Source: Pseudarthrobacter chlorophenolicus A6 (GTDB lineage Bacteria; Actinomycetota; Actinomycetes; Actinomycetales; Micrococcaceae). Taken from it: 64,000 bases of DNA. The position numbers and the translations under genes are program-made. The notes beneath the pieces were generated by a model that did no database searches, was not told where the DNA came from, and was given only the letters and a program-made list of their open reading frames with translations. The DNA is taken from NCBI RefSeq assembly GCF_000022025.1, contig NC_011886.1, positions 1,178,097 through 1,242,096 on the forward strand, given 5' to 3'. This document shows positions 1 through 8,714 of the stretch, piece by piece; the stretch's first letter is position 1, and each line of letters begins with the position of its first letter.

Positions 1-120
1 GTCTTGCTCTGCAAATCCTGCTCCCGTCTGCTCATGCTGTTCCTTGCCCTCAACGGGGTCTATGTAACCATTGAAGGTCAGCAGTTGGTTTTTGATATCG
101 CTTGCCCAGGTGCTCTTCAT
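1..120 (-). CDS. possible partial hypothetical protein, runs off the window edge
   Basis: An open minus-strand frame starts at an ATG at 118-120 and reads without a stop to the window edge (40 codons, beginning MKSTWASDIKNQ). The frame stays open for roughly another 18 codons upstream before a TAG, so the start is uncertain. I see no clear ribosome binding site and recognise no family. It is shorter and less GC-rich than neighbouring genes and could be chance. Confidence 0.2.
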   Translation of the reverse strand, partial: MKSTWASDIKNQLLTFNGYIDPVEGKEQHEQTGAGFAEQD

Positions 121-769
121 CAGTATGGTAAGCAGCCTGCCTGCCGAAGTTGGTTGTAAGCCCTAAGTACTCCGCCTAGTAATGACAATCGGAGGGGGGC
201 CTTGGTCGGTGCATTGCGCGTGCCTTGCATCGCGTCGGCATGGACAGGCCCCAAGAATGCAGCCGAGCACCCCAGTGGCTGTATGAAATCGAAAAGGTAA
301 CTGCTCTAGAATTTCTTTCTAAAGCATCGAATTTCTTAGTTAGCTTGGATCCCCCAGGGCAACCTAATTGTATTCTGCGCGGTTTCTGCTGCTTTATCGC
401 CTTCCTAATCGCACTTTGGCCACCAATCGGCTTATGGAGCCAGTTGGACAGGTTAGGTTGTTCTAAGCGCCCGGGGAGGAATACAATAGTGGGCGCACGC
501 TCTGATCCGGGATGGCCGCCGGTGAAAGAGATGGTTTTTCAATTTCTTTCGGTATTTCTGGAGAACCTAGGGCAGCCTTGGGCGCAAGACCTCTACTTTT
601 TGTGTTGATTTTTTCTGCCCCCGCCAACTGCTCGAGTGCCCTACTTTGAGCAACGGAGTATTTTGGGACCGGAAGAATATAGTAGAACTCGAGTCGGCAA
701 ATTCGTAATCATTGCTGATTGCCTCGCGCGAAAGTTGAATTAGACTGACATCGCGCACTGAATTCGGCG
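121..769. other. intergenic stretch without a convincing gene
   Basis: This stretch is visibly less GC-rich than the rest of the window. Its open frames (one of 127 codons on the plus strand, one of 86 on the minus strand) have no ribosome binding site, no recognisable motif and irregular codon use. I see no tRNA or repeat in it. It may be old mobile-element debris, but nothing identifies one. Confidence 0.5.
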
Positions 770-2425
770 CTAGCCAGCCACGACCGCCTTCGCTTCCTGG
801 GATGCCGCCATCCACTCGGATAGCCATGGGGCGCGGACGGAGGGGGTGATCCGGCAGTCGGCCACGAAAGTCCCACGCGCGTCGGCGTCGATCCAGTCCT
901 GCACCGCGGAGAGGTCATCGAGCGAGCGAATAACGGCTGACTCGGCACCCAAAGCCCGTGCAACGCCGCTGAAGTCCACCTCGGGGATCAGCATGGGCTT
1001 CTCGGTCAGGCCCTGCGAGCCGTACTGGTGGATTTCGGCCCCGTAAGCGGCGTCGTTGAAGATCACCACGACGGCGCTGCGGGCCGCACCAATCAGCGAT
1101 TCGAGGTCGGACAGGCCCATCAGGAAGCCGCCGTCGCCGGAGGCCAGCACGAGGGTTCGGTCGTCCTCCACGGCACGGGCTGCCCCGACGGCGCTGGCCA
1201 GGCCCAGCCCGATTGACTGGAATGCGGTACCCACCATCACCAGGTCCTGCGGCCGCGGGATGTTCCAGTACATGGGCGCCCACCCGATGAAGTGCCCGCC
1301 GTCCTGGACAACCGTGCGGCGCTCCGGCAGCACGACATCGAGCGCAGAGGCGAGGGCGCGGGGGTCCAGCCGCCCGTCCACAGTCGAAGTAGAACCTGCA
1401 GCGTGGCCCGGCCCGGAGGCCAGACGCCGCGATGCTTCAGCTCGCCATGCCCCGGCAGCGTCACCGTCCAGCAGAGACAACAGCCCGGAAGCAGCAACTT
1501 TCACATCCGCACGAACAAACACATCCACCCGCGGATTCGTCGGCACCACCGCGGTGTCGATCTGGATAACCGTCGCATCCGGACCGATCAGGTGCCCGAA
1601 CCGCATGGTGAATGGGCTCAGGCTCGCCCCGGCCACCAGGACCACATCAGCCTCGCCCATGAGCCCGGCCGCGGTGTCGGTGCCGAAACCGCCGGCCACG
1701 CCCAGGTACCCCTCGCCGTTGAGGAGGTTGAGCGCGAGGGCGCTCCCGGCGGTCAGTGCGCCGAGCCGGTCGGCGAGTTCGCGGAGTTCCGGCCCGGCCC
1801 CGGCGAGGTGCGCACCCCGGCCGGCCAGGATCAGCGGCCGCCTGGCACCGGCGAGCAGGCGGGCAACCCGCGCAAGGTCCGTGCCGCCGTCGTCCGTCAC
1901 CTTCAAAGCCGTCGGCTCCGGAAGGTCCCCGTCCTCAGCCTTGAGTGCGGCGAGGTCGTAGGGGATGGCAAGCACGACGGCGGTGCGCCGGGAGAGTGCG
2001 TACTCCACCGCCTGCCGGGTGATGGCGCCCGCGGCGTCGCGGGTGACGGCAAAAGTGGCCGCGCCGAGGCCGGCGGCGATGGCCGCTTGGTCCACGTCCC
2101 AGGGACGAGCGCCGGTGGTGGGGGCGTCGCCGGTGACCAGCACCACCGGGATCTGCGCCTGGACCGCCTCGGCGAGGGCGGTGAGCGCGTTGGTGTAGCC
2201 GGGGCCGTAGGTGGTGGTGCCCGCGGCGAGCCGGCCCGAGGCCCGGTAGTAGGCGTCGGCAGCGGCGATGGCGGCGCCCTCGTGCCGGACGGGGGAGAAG
2301 CGCAGGCCCTGCTGCTCCGCGGCGTCCAGGAAGTAGACGTTGCCGTTGCCCATGACACCGAAGACGTCGCTGACGTAGCTGCTGAGAACCTGTGCCACGC
2401 GGCCGGAGACGGTAAGTGAAGTCAT
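770..2425 (-). CDS. thiamine-diphosphate-dependent enzyme, 2-oxo-acid decarboxylase / acetolactate-synthase-like
   Basis: This is a three-domain ThDP enzyme of about 551 residues, the normal size for the acetolactate synthase / 2-oxo-acid decarboxylase superfamily. The N-terminal Pyr domain has the catalytic glutamate context SPVRHEGAAIAA. The C-terminal PP domain has the metal/ThDP motif beginning GDGG and ending FNDAAYG. I chose the start MTSLTVSG at 2425 because an AGGA lies just upstream; the open frame extends further, to 2539. It is codirectional with the Lrp gene upstream and near an aminotransferase and a permease. This suggests decarboxylation of a 2-oxo acid made by transamination, an inference, since the substrate cannot be read from the sequence. 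A broken homologue of its 3' half lies at 11495-12120. Confidence 0.85.
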   Translation of the reverse strand: MTSLTVSGRVAQVLSSYVSDVFGVMGNGNVYFLDAAEQQGLRFSPVRHEGAAIAAADAYYRASGRLAAGTTTYGPGYTNALTALAEAVQAQIPVVLVTGDAPTTGARPWDVDQAAIAAGLGAATFAVTRDAAGAITRQAVEYALSRRTAVVLAIPYDLAALKAEDGDLPEPTALKVTDDGGTDLARVARLLAGARRPLILAGRGAHLAGAGPELRELADRLGALTAGSALALNLLNGEGYLGVAGGFGTDTAAGLMGEADVVLVAGASLSPFTMRFGHLIGPDATVIQIDTAVVPTNPRVDVFVRADVKVAASGLLSLLDGDAAGAWRAEASRRLASGPGHAAGSTSTVDGRLDPRALASALDVVLPERRTVVQDGGHFIGWAPMYWNIPRPQDLVMVGTAFQSIGLGLASAVGAARAVEDDRTLVLASGDGGFLMGLSDLESLIGAARSAVVVIFNDAAYGAEIHQYGSQGLTEKPMLIPEVDFSGVARALGAESAVIRSLDDLSAVQDWIDADARGTFVADCRITPSVRAPWLSEWMAASQEAKAVVAG

Positions 2426-2545
2426 GCAGGAATCCTGCTGTGCGCCAGAGAGATCGGCAACACATGAAAGTGCAGCTGGGACTTTTGGCAGGGGGAAAGC
2501 AGTGAAACTGCCAAAATGCCCACTTGTGGCGCGGGTCACCCCGCA

Positions 2546-3049
2546 TTAGCTGGAAGCGGCAGTCTCCTGCTCCGTCAGCCGGCTGATCAGCCCGTCGTAC
2601 CGGGGCGGCATGAGTTCCATGACGGAGATGGCGGTGCTGGTCCGCTGGATCCCGTCGATCTCCAGGATCTGGTTGGTGATGCGGTAGAGGTCAGCGGTGC
2701 CGCGGGCCACCACCTTGGCCATGAGGTCCGCGTCGCCGGTGGTGGCGTGCACCTCGATGACCTCCGGGATGGCGGCGAGCCCGCTTTCCACGGAGCCGAA
2801 GCGCGTCTGGCTGATCTCCAGCGAGAGGAACGCCATCAGCTCGTAGCCGAGCGCGGCCGGGTCCAGTCTGCGGCTGAAGGAGCGGAGCGCGCCGCTGCGC
2901 TCCAGCCGCGCCAGCCGGGCGTGGACGGTGTTGCGGGCGACGCCGAGTGTCCGGGAGAGTGCCAGGGCGCTGGCTTCGGGGTCCTTGTCGAGGGCAAGGA
3001 TGATCCTGCCGTCGAGCGAATCGAGTGTGCGGGAGGCAGTAATGGTCAT
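2546..3049 (-). CDS. Lrp/AsnC-family transcriptional regulator
   Basis: The 167-residue protein has the usual Lrp layout. An N-terminal winged helix-turn-helix (about residues 10-60, with ALSRTLGVARNTVHARLARL) is followed by a RAM/AsnC ligand-binding domain (TTGDADLMAKVVARG). Length is typical. It is divergent from the aminotransferase gene and upstream of the ThDP gene in the same direction, so it probably controls both in response to an amino acid. A TATTT-N7-AAATA inverted repeat touches its start codon and is a possible autoregulatory site. Confidence 0.9.
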   Translation of the reverse strand: MTITASRTLDSLDGRIILALDKDPEASALALSRTLGVARNTVHARLARLERSGALRSFSRRLDPAALGYELMAFLSLEISQTRFGSVESGLAAIPEVIEVHATTGDADLMAKVVARGTADLYRITNQILEIDGIQRTSTAISVMELMPPRYDGLISRLTEQETAASS

Positions 3050-3065
3050 ATTTTCACCAGAAATA
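3049..3065. promoter_or_regulatory. candidate Lrp operator, inverted repeat TATTT-N7-AAATA
   Basis: A short AT-rich inverted repeat overlaps the last base of the lrp start codon and lies in the 93-bp divergent region before the aminotransferase. Lrp/AsnC proteins commonly bind AT-rich dyads near their own promoters. The assignment rests only on symmetry and position. Confidence 0.3.
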
Positions 3066-3142
3066 CTAGAAGTTGAGCAGAAGTCCCAAGCACGGAAGCC
3101 TACCTTGCAATGTGGTCCGGGTCACTTCCATGATCGGACCTC

Positions 3143-4252
3143 ATGAGCCCTGAACAGATCCTGACTCAACCCGCCACCGCGCTGCCCACCTTGCGCGCCG
3201 CGGTGACCGGCCTGCCGGCCTACGTCCCCGGCCGGCGCAGCGTCGGAGCGGACATCGCCGCCCTCGCCAGCAACGAAAGCCACTACGGGCCCCTGCCTGC
3301 TGCCACTGCCGCGGTGGCCGAGGCGGCCGGCAGGATGAACCGCTACCCGGACATGGCCGCCGTCGAACTCCGCGAACGGATTGCCCGGCACCTGGGCGTC
3401 ACCGCGGAGGAGGTTGCGGTGGGGCCCGGCAGCGTGGGCGTCCTGCAGCAGATCATCACCGGACTGTGCGACGCCGGGGACGAGGTGGTGTTCGCATGGC
3501 GCTCGTTCGAGGCGTACCCCATCCTGGCGGAGCTGGCAGGCGCCCGGCCGGTCCGCGTCCCGCTGGATGACGGCGAGGGCCATGACCTGGACGCCATGGC
3601 CGCCGCAGTCACGGACCGCACCAGGGTGATCCTGCTCTGCACCCCCAACAATCCCACCGGCGTGCCGATCAGCCACCGCCGCCTCGAGGCCTTCCTGCAG
3701 TCCGTCCGCTCCGACATCCTGGTGGTGATCGACGAGGCCTACGTGGAATACGCCGACGCCGGCAGCGGCCCCGACTCCCTGGCGCTCTACCGCCGGTACC
3801 CGAACGTCTGCATCCTGCGCACCTTCTCTAAGGCCTACGGGCTCGCCGGGCTGCGCGTCGGGTACGCCATTACGACGGCGGCAATCGCCGAAGGTTTGCG
3901 CCGCACCGCCCTGCCGTTCGCCGTGAGCGCGCTGGCACAGAAGGCCGCCATCGCGTCGCTGGACGCGGGGGAGGAGATGGCAGCGCGGGTCTCCCTGGTG
4001 AAGCAGGAACGTTCCCGGATGGCCGCCGAGTTGGAAGCCCAGGGCTGGGCGCTGCAGCCGAGCCAAGGGAACTTCCTGTGGATCCGCGCCGACGGCCAGC
4101 TTCTGGCGACGCTGGTGGAGGCGTTCGACGCCGCCGGGATTCTGGTCCGCGCGTACCAGGGCGACGGCGTGCGGATCACTGTGGCCGACCCCGCCTCCAA
4201 CAACCGCGTGCTCCGGCTCCTCGCAGTCCACGCGCCCCTTCCCGCTTCCTGA
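3143..4252 (+). CDS. PLP-dependent aminotransferase, HisC / aromatic aminotransferase-like
   Basis: A fold-type I class II aminotransferase of 369 residues, close to histidinol-phosphate aminotransferase length. Visible are ASNESHYGPLP near the N-terminus, the substrate/PLP loop TPNNPTGVP, the aspartate of VVIDEAYVEY and the Schiff-base lysine in RTFSKAYGLAGLRVGY. Its place between lrp and an amino-acid permease, away from histidine genes, favours a catabolic aromatic or general amino-acid transaminase over biosynthetic HisC. That is inference. It is followed 46 bp later by the permease, probably in one operon. Confidence 0.88.
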   Translation: MSPEQILTQPATALPTLRAAVTGLPAYVPGRRSVGADIAALASNESHYGPLPAATAAVAEAAGRMNRYPDMAAVELRERIARHLGVTAEEVAVGPGSVGVLQQIITGLCDAGDEVVFAWRSFEAYPILAELAGARPVRVPLDDGEGHDLDAMAAAVTDRTRVILLCTPNNPTGVPISHRRLEAFLQSVRSDILVVIDEAYVEYADAGSGPDSLALYRRYPNVCILRTFSKAYGLAGLRVGYAITTAAIAEGLRRTALPFAVSALAQKAAIASLDAGEEMAARVSLVKQERSRMAAELEAQGWALQPSQGNFLWIRADGQLLATLVEAFDAAGILVRAYQGDGVRITVADPASNNRVLRLLAVHAPLPAS

Positions 4253-4297
4253 TCCTTTCTCCTTCCGTTCCACCTACCAAGTAAGAGGAATCCCTTT

Positions 4298-5707
4298 ATG
4301 GAACCCCAGACAAAGACGTCTGCCCGCGCCCTCGGCGCGGCCCTTAAACCCCGGCAGCTGACCATGATGGGCCTGGGCAGCGCCATCGGCGCGGGCCTGT
4401 TCATCGGCTCCGGCGCCGGCATCCAGGCTGCCGGCCCGGCGGTGCTGATCTCCTACCTTGTGGCCGGAACGCTCATCATCCTGGTGATGTGGGCGCTCGG
4501 CGAGATGGCCGCCGCCAACCCGGACAGCGGCGCCTTCTCCGTCTACACTGCCAAGGCCTACGGGCCAGTGGCCGGGGCCACAGTGGGCTGGCTGTGGTGG
4601 ATCCAGCTCGTGGTGGTCATCGCCGCCGAGGCACTCGGCGCGGCGGGCCTGTTGGCCACTATCTTCCCCGCCCTGCCGGTGTGGCTTATGGCCTTTGTGT
4701 TCATCGTGGTGCTCACCGCAGTGAACCTGACCAGCGTGAAGAACTTCGGCGAGTTCGAGTTTTGGTTCGCCCTGCTCAAGGTGGCGGCGATCGTCGGGTT
4801 CCTGCTGGTGGGCTTTTCGCTGCTGTTCGGCTGGCTGCCGGGCGTGCAGTCGCCGGGCCTGGCCAATTTCATGGGGGAGGGCTTCGCGGTCAACGGGTTC
4901 AGCGGGATTGCGACGGCGCTGTTTGTGGTGGCCTTCGCCTTCGGTGGCACCGAGATCGTGTCCGTGGCGGCAGCCGAGACGGCTGAGCCGGCTCGCAGCG
5001 TGAAAAAGGCCGTGCGGACGGTGCTGTGGCGCATCCTGGTCTTTTACATCGGTGCGATTTTCGTGATCGCGGCCGTAGTTCCCGTGGGTTCTGCAGGGCT
5101 GAAGAGCCCGTTCGCCGCGGTGCTGGACGCCGCAGGTATGCCCGGCGCGGCCACCGCGATCACCCTGGTCGCCGTGGCGGCACTGCTGTCAGCGCTCAAC
5201 GCCAACCTCTACGGCGCGTCCCGGATGGCGTTCTCACTCGCGGAGCGGGGTGAAGCTCCGCGCCTGCTTGCTTCCGTGTCCAAGGCCCGGGTCCCTGTTA
5301 TCGCAGTCCTGGCCAGCGTTGCCTTCGGTGTTGTCACGGTTGTGCTGGAGCTGGCCTTCCCCGCAATGGTCCTACCCGTCCTGCTGAATATTGTGGGCTC
5401 GACGTGCCTGCTGGTGTGGACGTCCGCGCTCCTCGCCCAGCTGGCGTTGCGCCTCCGCGCCGACCGCGACGGGACGGAGCTTCCCCTGCGGATGCCCGGC
5501 TTCCCGTGGCTCACGGTGTTTGGTCTGGTGATCCTTGCGGCGATCTTCACAGTGGGCTTCATCGGCGAGGACTCCCGCCCGCAGCTCTTGAGCACCTTCG
5601 GGCTTGTGGCTGTCTTGGCGGTGGGGTGCTGGCTGAACCACCGGAGCAGGAAGGTTACAGCTCCGATCGAAGCTTCGGACCGTGACAAGCCGGTGCTCAT
5701 CGACTAA
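4298..5707 (+). CDS. amino-acid permease, APC superfamily (AAT family)
   Basis: A 469-residue integral membrane protein with about 12 hydrophobic segments. The family signature of the first unwound helix is visible as GLGSAIGAGLFIGSGAGI. The cytoplasmic-loop motif with FGEFEFWFALLKV is also typical of AAT amino-acid:proton symporters. An AAGAGGAA ribosome binding site lies 11 bp before the ATG. It likely imports the amino acid handled by the upstream aminotransferase and the divergent ThDP enzyme. A GC-rich hairpin with a T-run follows at 5749-5788. Confidence 0.9.
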   Translation: MEPQTKTSARALGAALKPRQLTMMGLGSAIGAGLFIGSGAGIQAAGPAVLISYLVAGTLIILVMWALGEMAAANPDSGAFSVYTAKAYGPVAGATVGWLWWIQLVVVIAAEALGAAGLLATIFPALPVWLMAFVFIVVLTAVNLTSVKNFGEFEFWFALLKVAAIVGFLLVGFSLLFGWLPGVQSPGLANFMGEGFAVNGFSGIATALFVVAFAFGGTEIVSVAAAETAEPARSVKKAVRTVLWRILVFYIGAIFVIAAVVPVGSAGLKSPFAAVLDAAGMPGAATAITLVAVAALLSALNANLYGASRMAFSLAERGEAPRLLASVSKARVPVIAVLASVAFGVVTVVLELAFPAMVLPVLLNIVGSTCLLVWTSALLAQLALRLRADRDGTELPLRMPGFPWLTVFGLVILAAIFTVGFIGEDSRPQLLSTFGLVAVLAVGCWLNHRSRKVTAPIEASDRDKPVLID

Positions 5708-5748
5708 ATCCAAACGCGAGGAACCACTTCGGAGTTTTGCCTTCGATT

Positions 5749-5788
5749 GGCGCGTCCGGCTTTGGCCGGGCGCGCCTTCGGTCTTTTT
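5749..5788 (+). terminator. rho-independent terminator after the permease
   Basis: A 12-bp stem (GGCGCGTCCGGC pairing with GCCGGGCGCGCC, one mismatch) with a TTTG loop is followed by TTCGGTCTTTTT, the expected layout for an intrinsic terminator of the plus-strand operon. Confidence 0.8.
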
Positions 5789-5962
5789 AGTGCCGTTTCA
5801 ACTGCTGCAGCCCTTTCGCGGGTTATCCATCCGGCGGGGAGTATTCACATGCGCCTTAAGTCGCTCCTGACCTTGTCCGTTCCATTTTTCAAACGGGGAC
5901 TCAGGGAATTCAAACTTCCAGAAGCTAAGGTAACTCGCTGTTACATCCAAATCTTGACCGAG

Positions 5963-7048
5963 TTAGTTCCAGCGTTCTAAGTAGGAATCGACAGTCGGGG
6001 CACCCTTGGCTAGAGCCGTTCTCCAGTCCAAGAGCTTGTCGATCTGAAGGCGACCGAGAATCACTACGGGGTGTACGCCGGCTTGCTGGGCAGCAGTCTG
6101 AATCCAGCCTTTTCGTATGACGTTAGGTGGCTTAGGAAGGCCGCCTGGTATCTGCCATTCACCTGCCTGCCGGTCGGCCTCTTGCTCCTGCGGTTCGTCA
6201 GCCTGCCCGGCGCCTTCATCGATGAATAGCTGATCCGGGGACACGTGGCCGAGAACTATATGTGCTACTTCGTGCAGCAATGTGAATAGGACGCCGTCCA
6301 AGCGTTTGCCGCGGCCCGACAGAGCAATGACCGGCTGCTCAGGATCATCATCAAGTAGGAACGAAGCTCCGTTTAGTTTGCTTCCCGGGAAAGCTTCAAT
6401 GTAGACGAGGCGTACTCCGGCGGCGGAAAACCGCTCAGGTAGGCTTTGAAACTCTTCAGGTTCAGCGACAATTCGTGACAGCTCACTGGCGAGTTGCCTA
6501 AGTTTGTTTTTGTCGTACTTGGCAACCTTTACTCGCTGGGCGTTCTTGCGGGCACAGGCCAACCACGCCTTCTGCGTTGGTGTTGGTTCTTCGTTGCGGT
6601 TTGAACGACGAGCTGCTGCCAGAAATTTGGGAGTTTCATCGAGGCTTCGAATTTGGAACAACTCCAAGATCTGAGCTTCCTGCTCGGCCAACGTGTCACC
6701 CGTTATCAGGTTGCGTTTGCGCAAGAGCGCAACCGGGGCCAGGTCGTTCATTCGAGCACGTCGGCGAACGTCGTTCAGTTCCTTGCGATTCTCTACGTTC
6801 TGCGCTTGACTCCATAAGAGGTAGGCGTTCTGCAGGTTCAACCAATACTGCGGAGGTTGATCAAGAGCCGCGCCAATCTGCGCTGCTGACTCTCTGGTGA
6901 TTTCTTTCTTCCCGGCGATGATTTCCGAAACAAACTGGGCCGGGCGTCCAAGGATCTGAGCAAAGTCGCTTTGCGACCAATGGCGGGTTTCGAGTTCCTC
7001 GGCGAGGGATTCTCCTGGAGGAAACGCTTCAGCGAGTTGCCGTGCCAT
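5963..7048 (-). CDS. higA: HigA-type antitoxin fused to an ImmA/IrrE-like metallopeptidase domain
   Basis: About 361 residues, far longer than a classical ~100-residue HigA. The N-terminus is a HigA-like XRE helix-turn-helix (about residues 5-75) containing SQSDFAQILGRPAQFVSEIIAGKKEIT. The C-terminal half has the zinc-peptidase motif HEVAH at about residues 259-263, as in COG2856 proteins. The start at 7048 (MARQLAEAF) overlaps the upstream toxin gene by 20 bp, so the two are coupled. The HTH probably represses the pair and neutralises the toxin; the peptidase may act as a stress-responsive cleavage module. The last point is inference. Confidence 0.85.
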   Translation of the reverse strand: MARQLAEAFPPGESLAEELETRHWSQSDFAQILGRPAQFVSEIIAGKKEITRESAAQIGAALDQPPQYWLNLQNAYLLWSQAQNVENRKELNDVRRRARMNDLAPVALLRKRNLITGDTLAEQEAQILELFQIRSLDETPKFLAAARRSNRNEEPTPTQKAWLACARKNAQRVKVAKYDKNKLRQLASELSRIVAEPEEFQSLPERFSAAGVRLVYIEAFPGSKLNGASFLLDDDPEQPVIALSGRGKRLDGVLFTLLHEVAHIVLGHVSPDQLFIDEGAGQADEPQEQEADRQAGEWQIPGGLPKPPNVIRKGWIQTAAQQAGVHPVVILGRLQIDKLLDWRTALAKGAPTVDSYLERWN

Positions 7049-7364
7049 GAGTATCACTCCTCTGCTGGTCGTTGGCGGGTTCGGCACCTGTGATGATCAA
7101 CCGCTGGTAGTCATCGGGATCGAACCTGAATATAAGTTTGTACTGCATTTGAATCCGTATGGAATAGAAGCCCTTGCGTCCGCCGTTCAGCTCCTCAAAG
7201 TGGAGAGCCTTAAGCCCAAGCAGGTTCTGTTCATTTACAACGGCTTCAAGCTGCTGGATGCGGCGCCTAAAGGTCTTGGTAACACTTGGGGACCACCGCG
7301 TGGTGATGTGGGTCGACTCGTAAGCAAGGAGTTCAAGGTCCTCATCCTCGTAATCAACCTGCAT
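7029..7364 (-). CDS. higB: HigB/RelE-family toxin
   Basis: A small, basic protein of about 111 residues with the HigB 'killer protein' pattern: an RRRIQQLEAV helix, then KALHFEELNGGRKGFYSIRIQMQYKLIFRF. Family members are ribosome-dependent mRNA endoribonucleases. I place the start at the ATG at 7364, with AAGG upstream; a GTG at 7382 would add six residues. It precedes the antitoxin gene, the typical order for higBA, and overlaps it by 20 bp. Confidence 0.8.
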   Translation of the reverse strand: MQVDYEDEDLELLAYESTHITTRWSPSVTKTFRRRIQQLEAVVNEQNLLGLKALHFEELNGGRKGFYSIRIQMQYKLIFRFDPDDYQRLIITGAEPANDQQRSDTHGTATR

Positions 7365-7548
7365 TCTGTAAGCCGCCTTCACCCTTGGTGTGAATAGAGC
7401 CTACAGGAGGGCGTTGTCAGGGCATGACAACAGAATACACCTTAGCTTGCATAAACGCTTCAGGGGTCACAGGAAAATCTCGTACAAGCACTTCAGCCTT
7501 GCGCTGAGACGTGATGTCGAGTACGTTGATAGTGTGCCAAGGCACAAA

Positions 7549-7578
7549 AAAGCGGACCCGCTGGAACGGGCCCGCTTT
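7549..7578 (-). terminator. intrinsic terminator-like hairpin facing the toxin gene
   Basis: The arms AAAGCGGACCCG and CGGGCCCGCTTT pair with one mismatch around a 6-nt loop. On the minus strand the stem is followed by a run of T. It sits in the 335-bp gap between higB and the next plus-strand gene and would block antisense or read-through transcription. Apart from this hairpin I see nothing in 7383-7699. Confidence 0.6.
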
Positions 7579-7699
7579 GCAACTCGAGGTGAGAACCGCA
7601 AGTTTCCATGATTAGTGGTGCTAGCGATTCTAACGGAGACATCAGTTGCCATAAAGGTGACGCTCCTACTTCGGTCAAGTGTTCTTTAGGAGGACACCC

Positions 7700-8419
7700 A
7701 TGACTACGCCCATTACGACTGACCTGGTGGTTTACAACCAGGGCATTAACATCGACATCGAGTCCATCGCCCCTACGAGGGGGTTCGATGCAGACGCATA
7801 CGATGTGGCTAACATGACGATTACGGCTACGGTCGAGTCGCCCAGCGAAGCGACCTACCGTCTGGTTCTCGCCGCCGATATTGAGGCGGGGACGTCCGCC
7901 ATCGCCCGGGTGGTCTCCGGCACTAAGGAGAACTTCAAGAGTCCGGCTGAGTTTAAGCGCATTGTGAAGAAGGACGCGGAGATCATTCGTCCGATCCTGG
8001 CTAAGGCTGGAATCGCGCTGGATCCGGCAATTGATGAAAAGAAGCAGCTCGAGGCACACGCGGCCCAGTACAAGGTCGCGGACCTGAAGATTCCGGCTGG
8101 TCGGCAGGTATTGAGGATCCATGCCAGTCAGGTGCTCTTGCCTGTCGGCGGAGACCCGCGGAAGTACCGCTTCGTTATGTACGCGCCTCAGCTCAGTCTG
8201 GCTCCGGCCGGCAACGTCCGGCTTGGGGCAACCGTTGTCTTCCCGCTGGACTTCAACGCGACGATCGATACCCCGCTCGTCGAAGCGATGCCGAACCAGC
8301 CGGCCGCAAATGTGGTCGCAGGTAACGATGCCCCCGTTCTCGTAGGAGCGCAAAAGGCCTACGGGTGGGCCTTCCAAGCCGACCCCAAAATCACCTTCAC
8401 ATACGCCTACCCCGCTTAG
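7700..8419 (+). CDS. hypothetical protein, 239 residues, no recognised family
   Basis: Start chosen at the ATG at 7700, with TAGGAGGA 6 bp upstream, one of the strongest ribosome binding sites in the window. No signal peptide or membrane segment is visible. The sequence alternates short hydrophobic strands (YRLVLAADIE, RQVLRIHASQVLLP, YRFVMYAPQL) with a lysine-rich central helix, so an all-beta or mixed fold is likely. Near its end a VVFPLDFN strand precedes an aspartate-rich loop. It stands alone between two hairpins, so it is probably monocistronic. I do not know its function. Confidence 0.7.
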   Translation: MTTPITTDLVVYNQGINIDIESIAPTRGFDADAYDVANMTITATVESPSEATYRLVLAADIEAGTSAIARVVSGTKENFKSPAEFKRIVKKDAEIIRPILAKAGIALDPAIDEKKQLEAHAAQYKVADLKIPAGRQVLRIHASQVLLPVGGDPRKYRFVMYAPQLSLAPAGNVRLGATVVFPLDFNATIDTPLVEAMPNQPAANVVAGNDAPVLVGAQKAYGWAFQADPKITFTYAYPA

Positions 8420-8451
8420 GCTGAAGGAACCTGCGGTCAGTTCCGCACTGG

Positions 8452-8486
8452 GCAAGCCGCCCCCAGCACAACTGGGGGCGGCTTGC
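8452..8486 (+). terminator. perfect 15-bp hairpin after the orphan gene
   Basis: GCAAGCCGCCCCCAG pairs perfectly with CTGGGGGCGGCTTGC around a 5-nt loop, 32 bp after the stop codon. There is no long T-run, but the stem strength fits a terminator in a GC-rich actinobacterium. Confidence 0.7.
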
Positions 8487-8714
8487 GCTCGCTTCGCTAA
8501 GGGGTCCGTTGCAGTCGATGAATCCGATCATTTCCGGACTTCCTCTCTCAATGCGGCCCGTCCCGCATCTCCGGACTACAGGTCATGACCGGACGGAAGT
8601 TCGGGCAACGACCTGCGCAGCCGATTGTAACCGGGCTACCCTCAGCGAGTGGGCAGGTCGGCGCTCGACACTATCTCCATTCGGCAGGGCCGACCTGTCT
8701 CAAGGGAAAGACTT

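Noticed and set aside
225..608. 127-codon plus-strand frame
   Set aside because: No ribosome binding site, irregular codon use, odd cysteine/tryptophan composition and no recognisable motif; probably chance in lower-GC DNA.
1056..2419. Long plus-strand frames of 301 and 375 codons
   Set aside because: They are antisense to the ThDP-enzyme gene, which has clear family motifs; long antisense frames are usual in DNA of this GC content.
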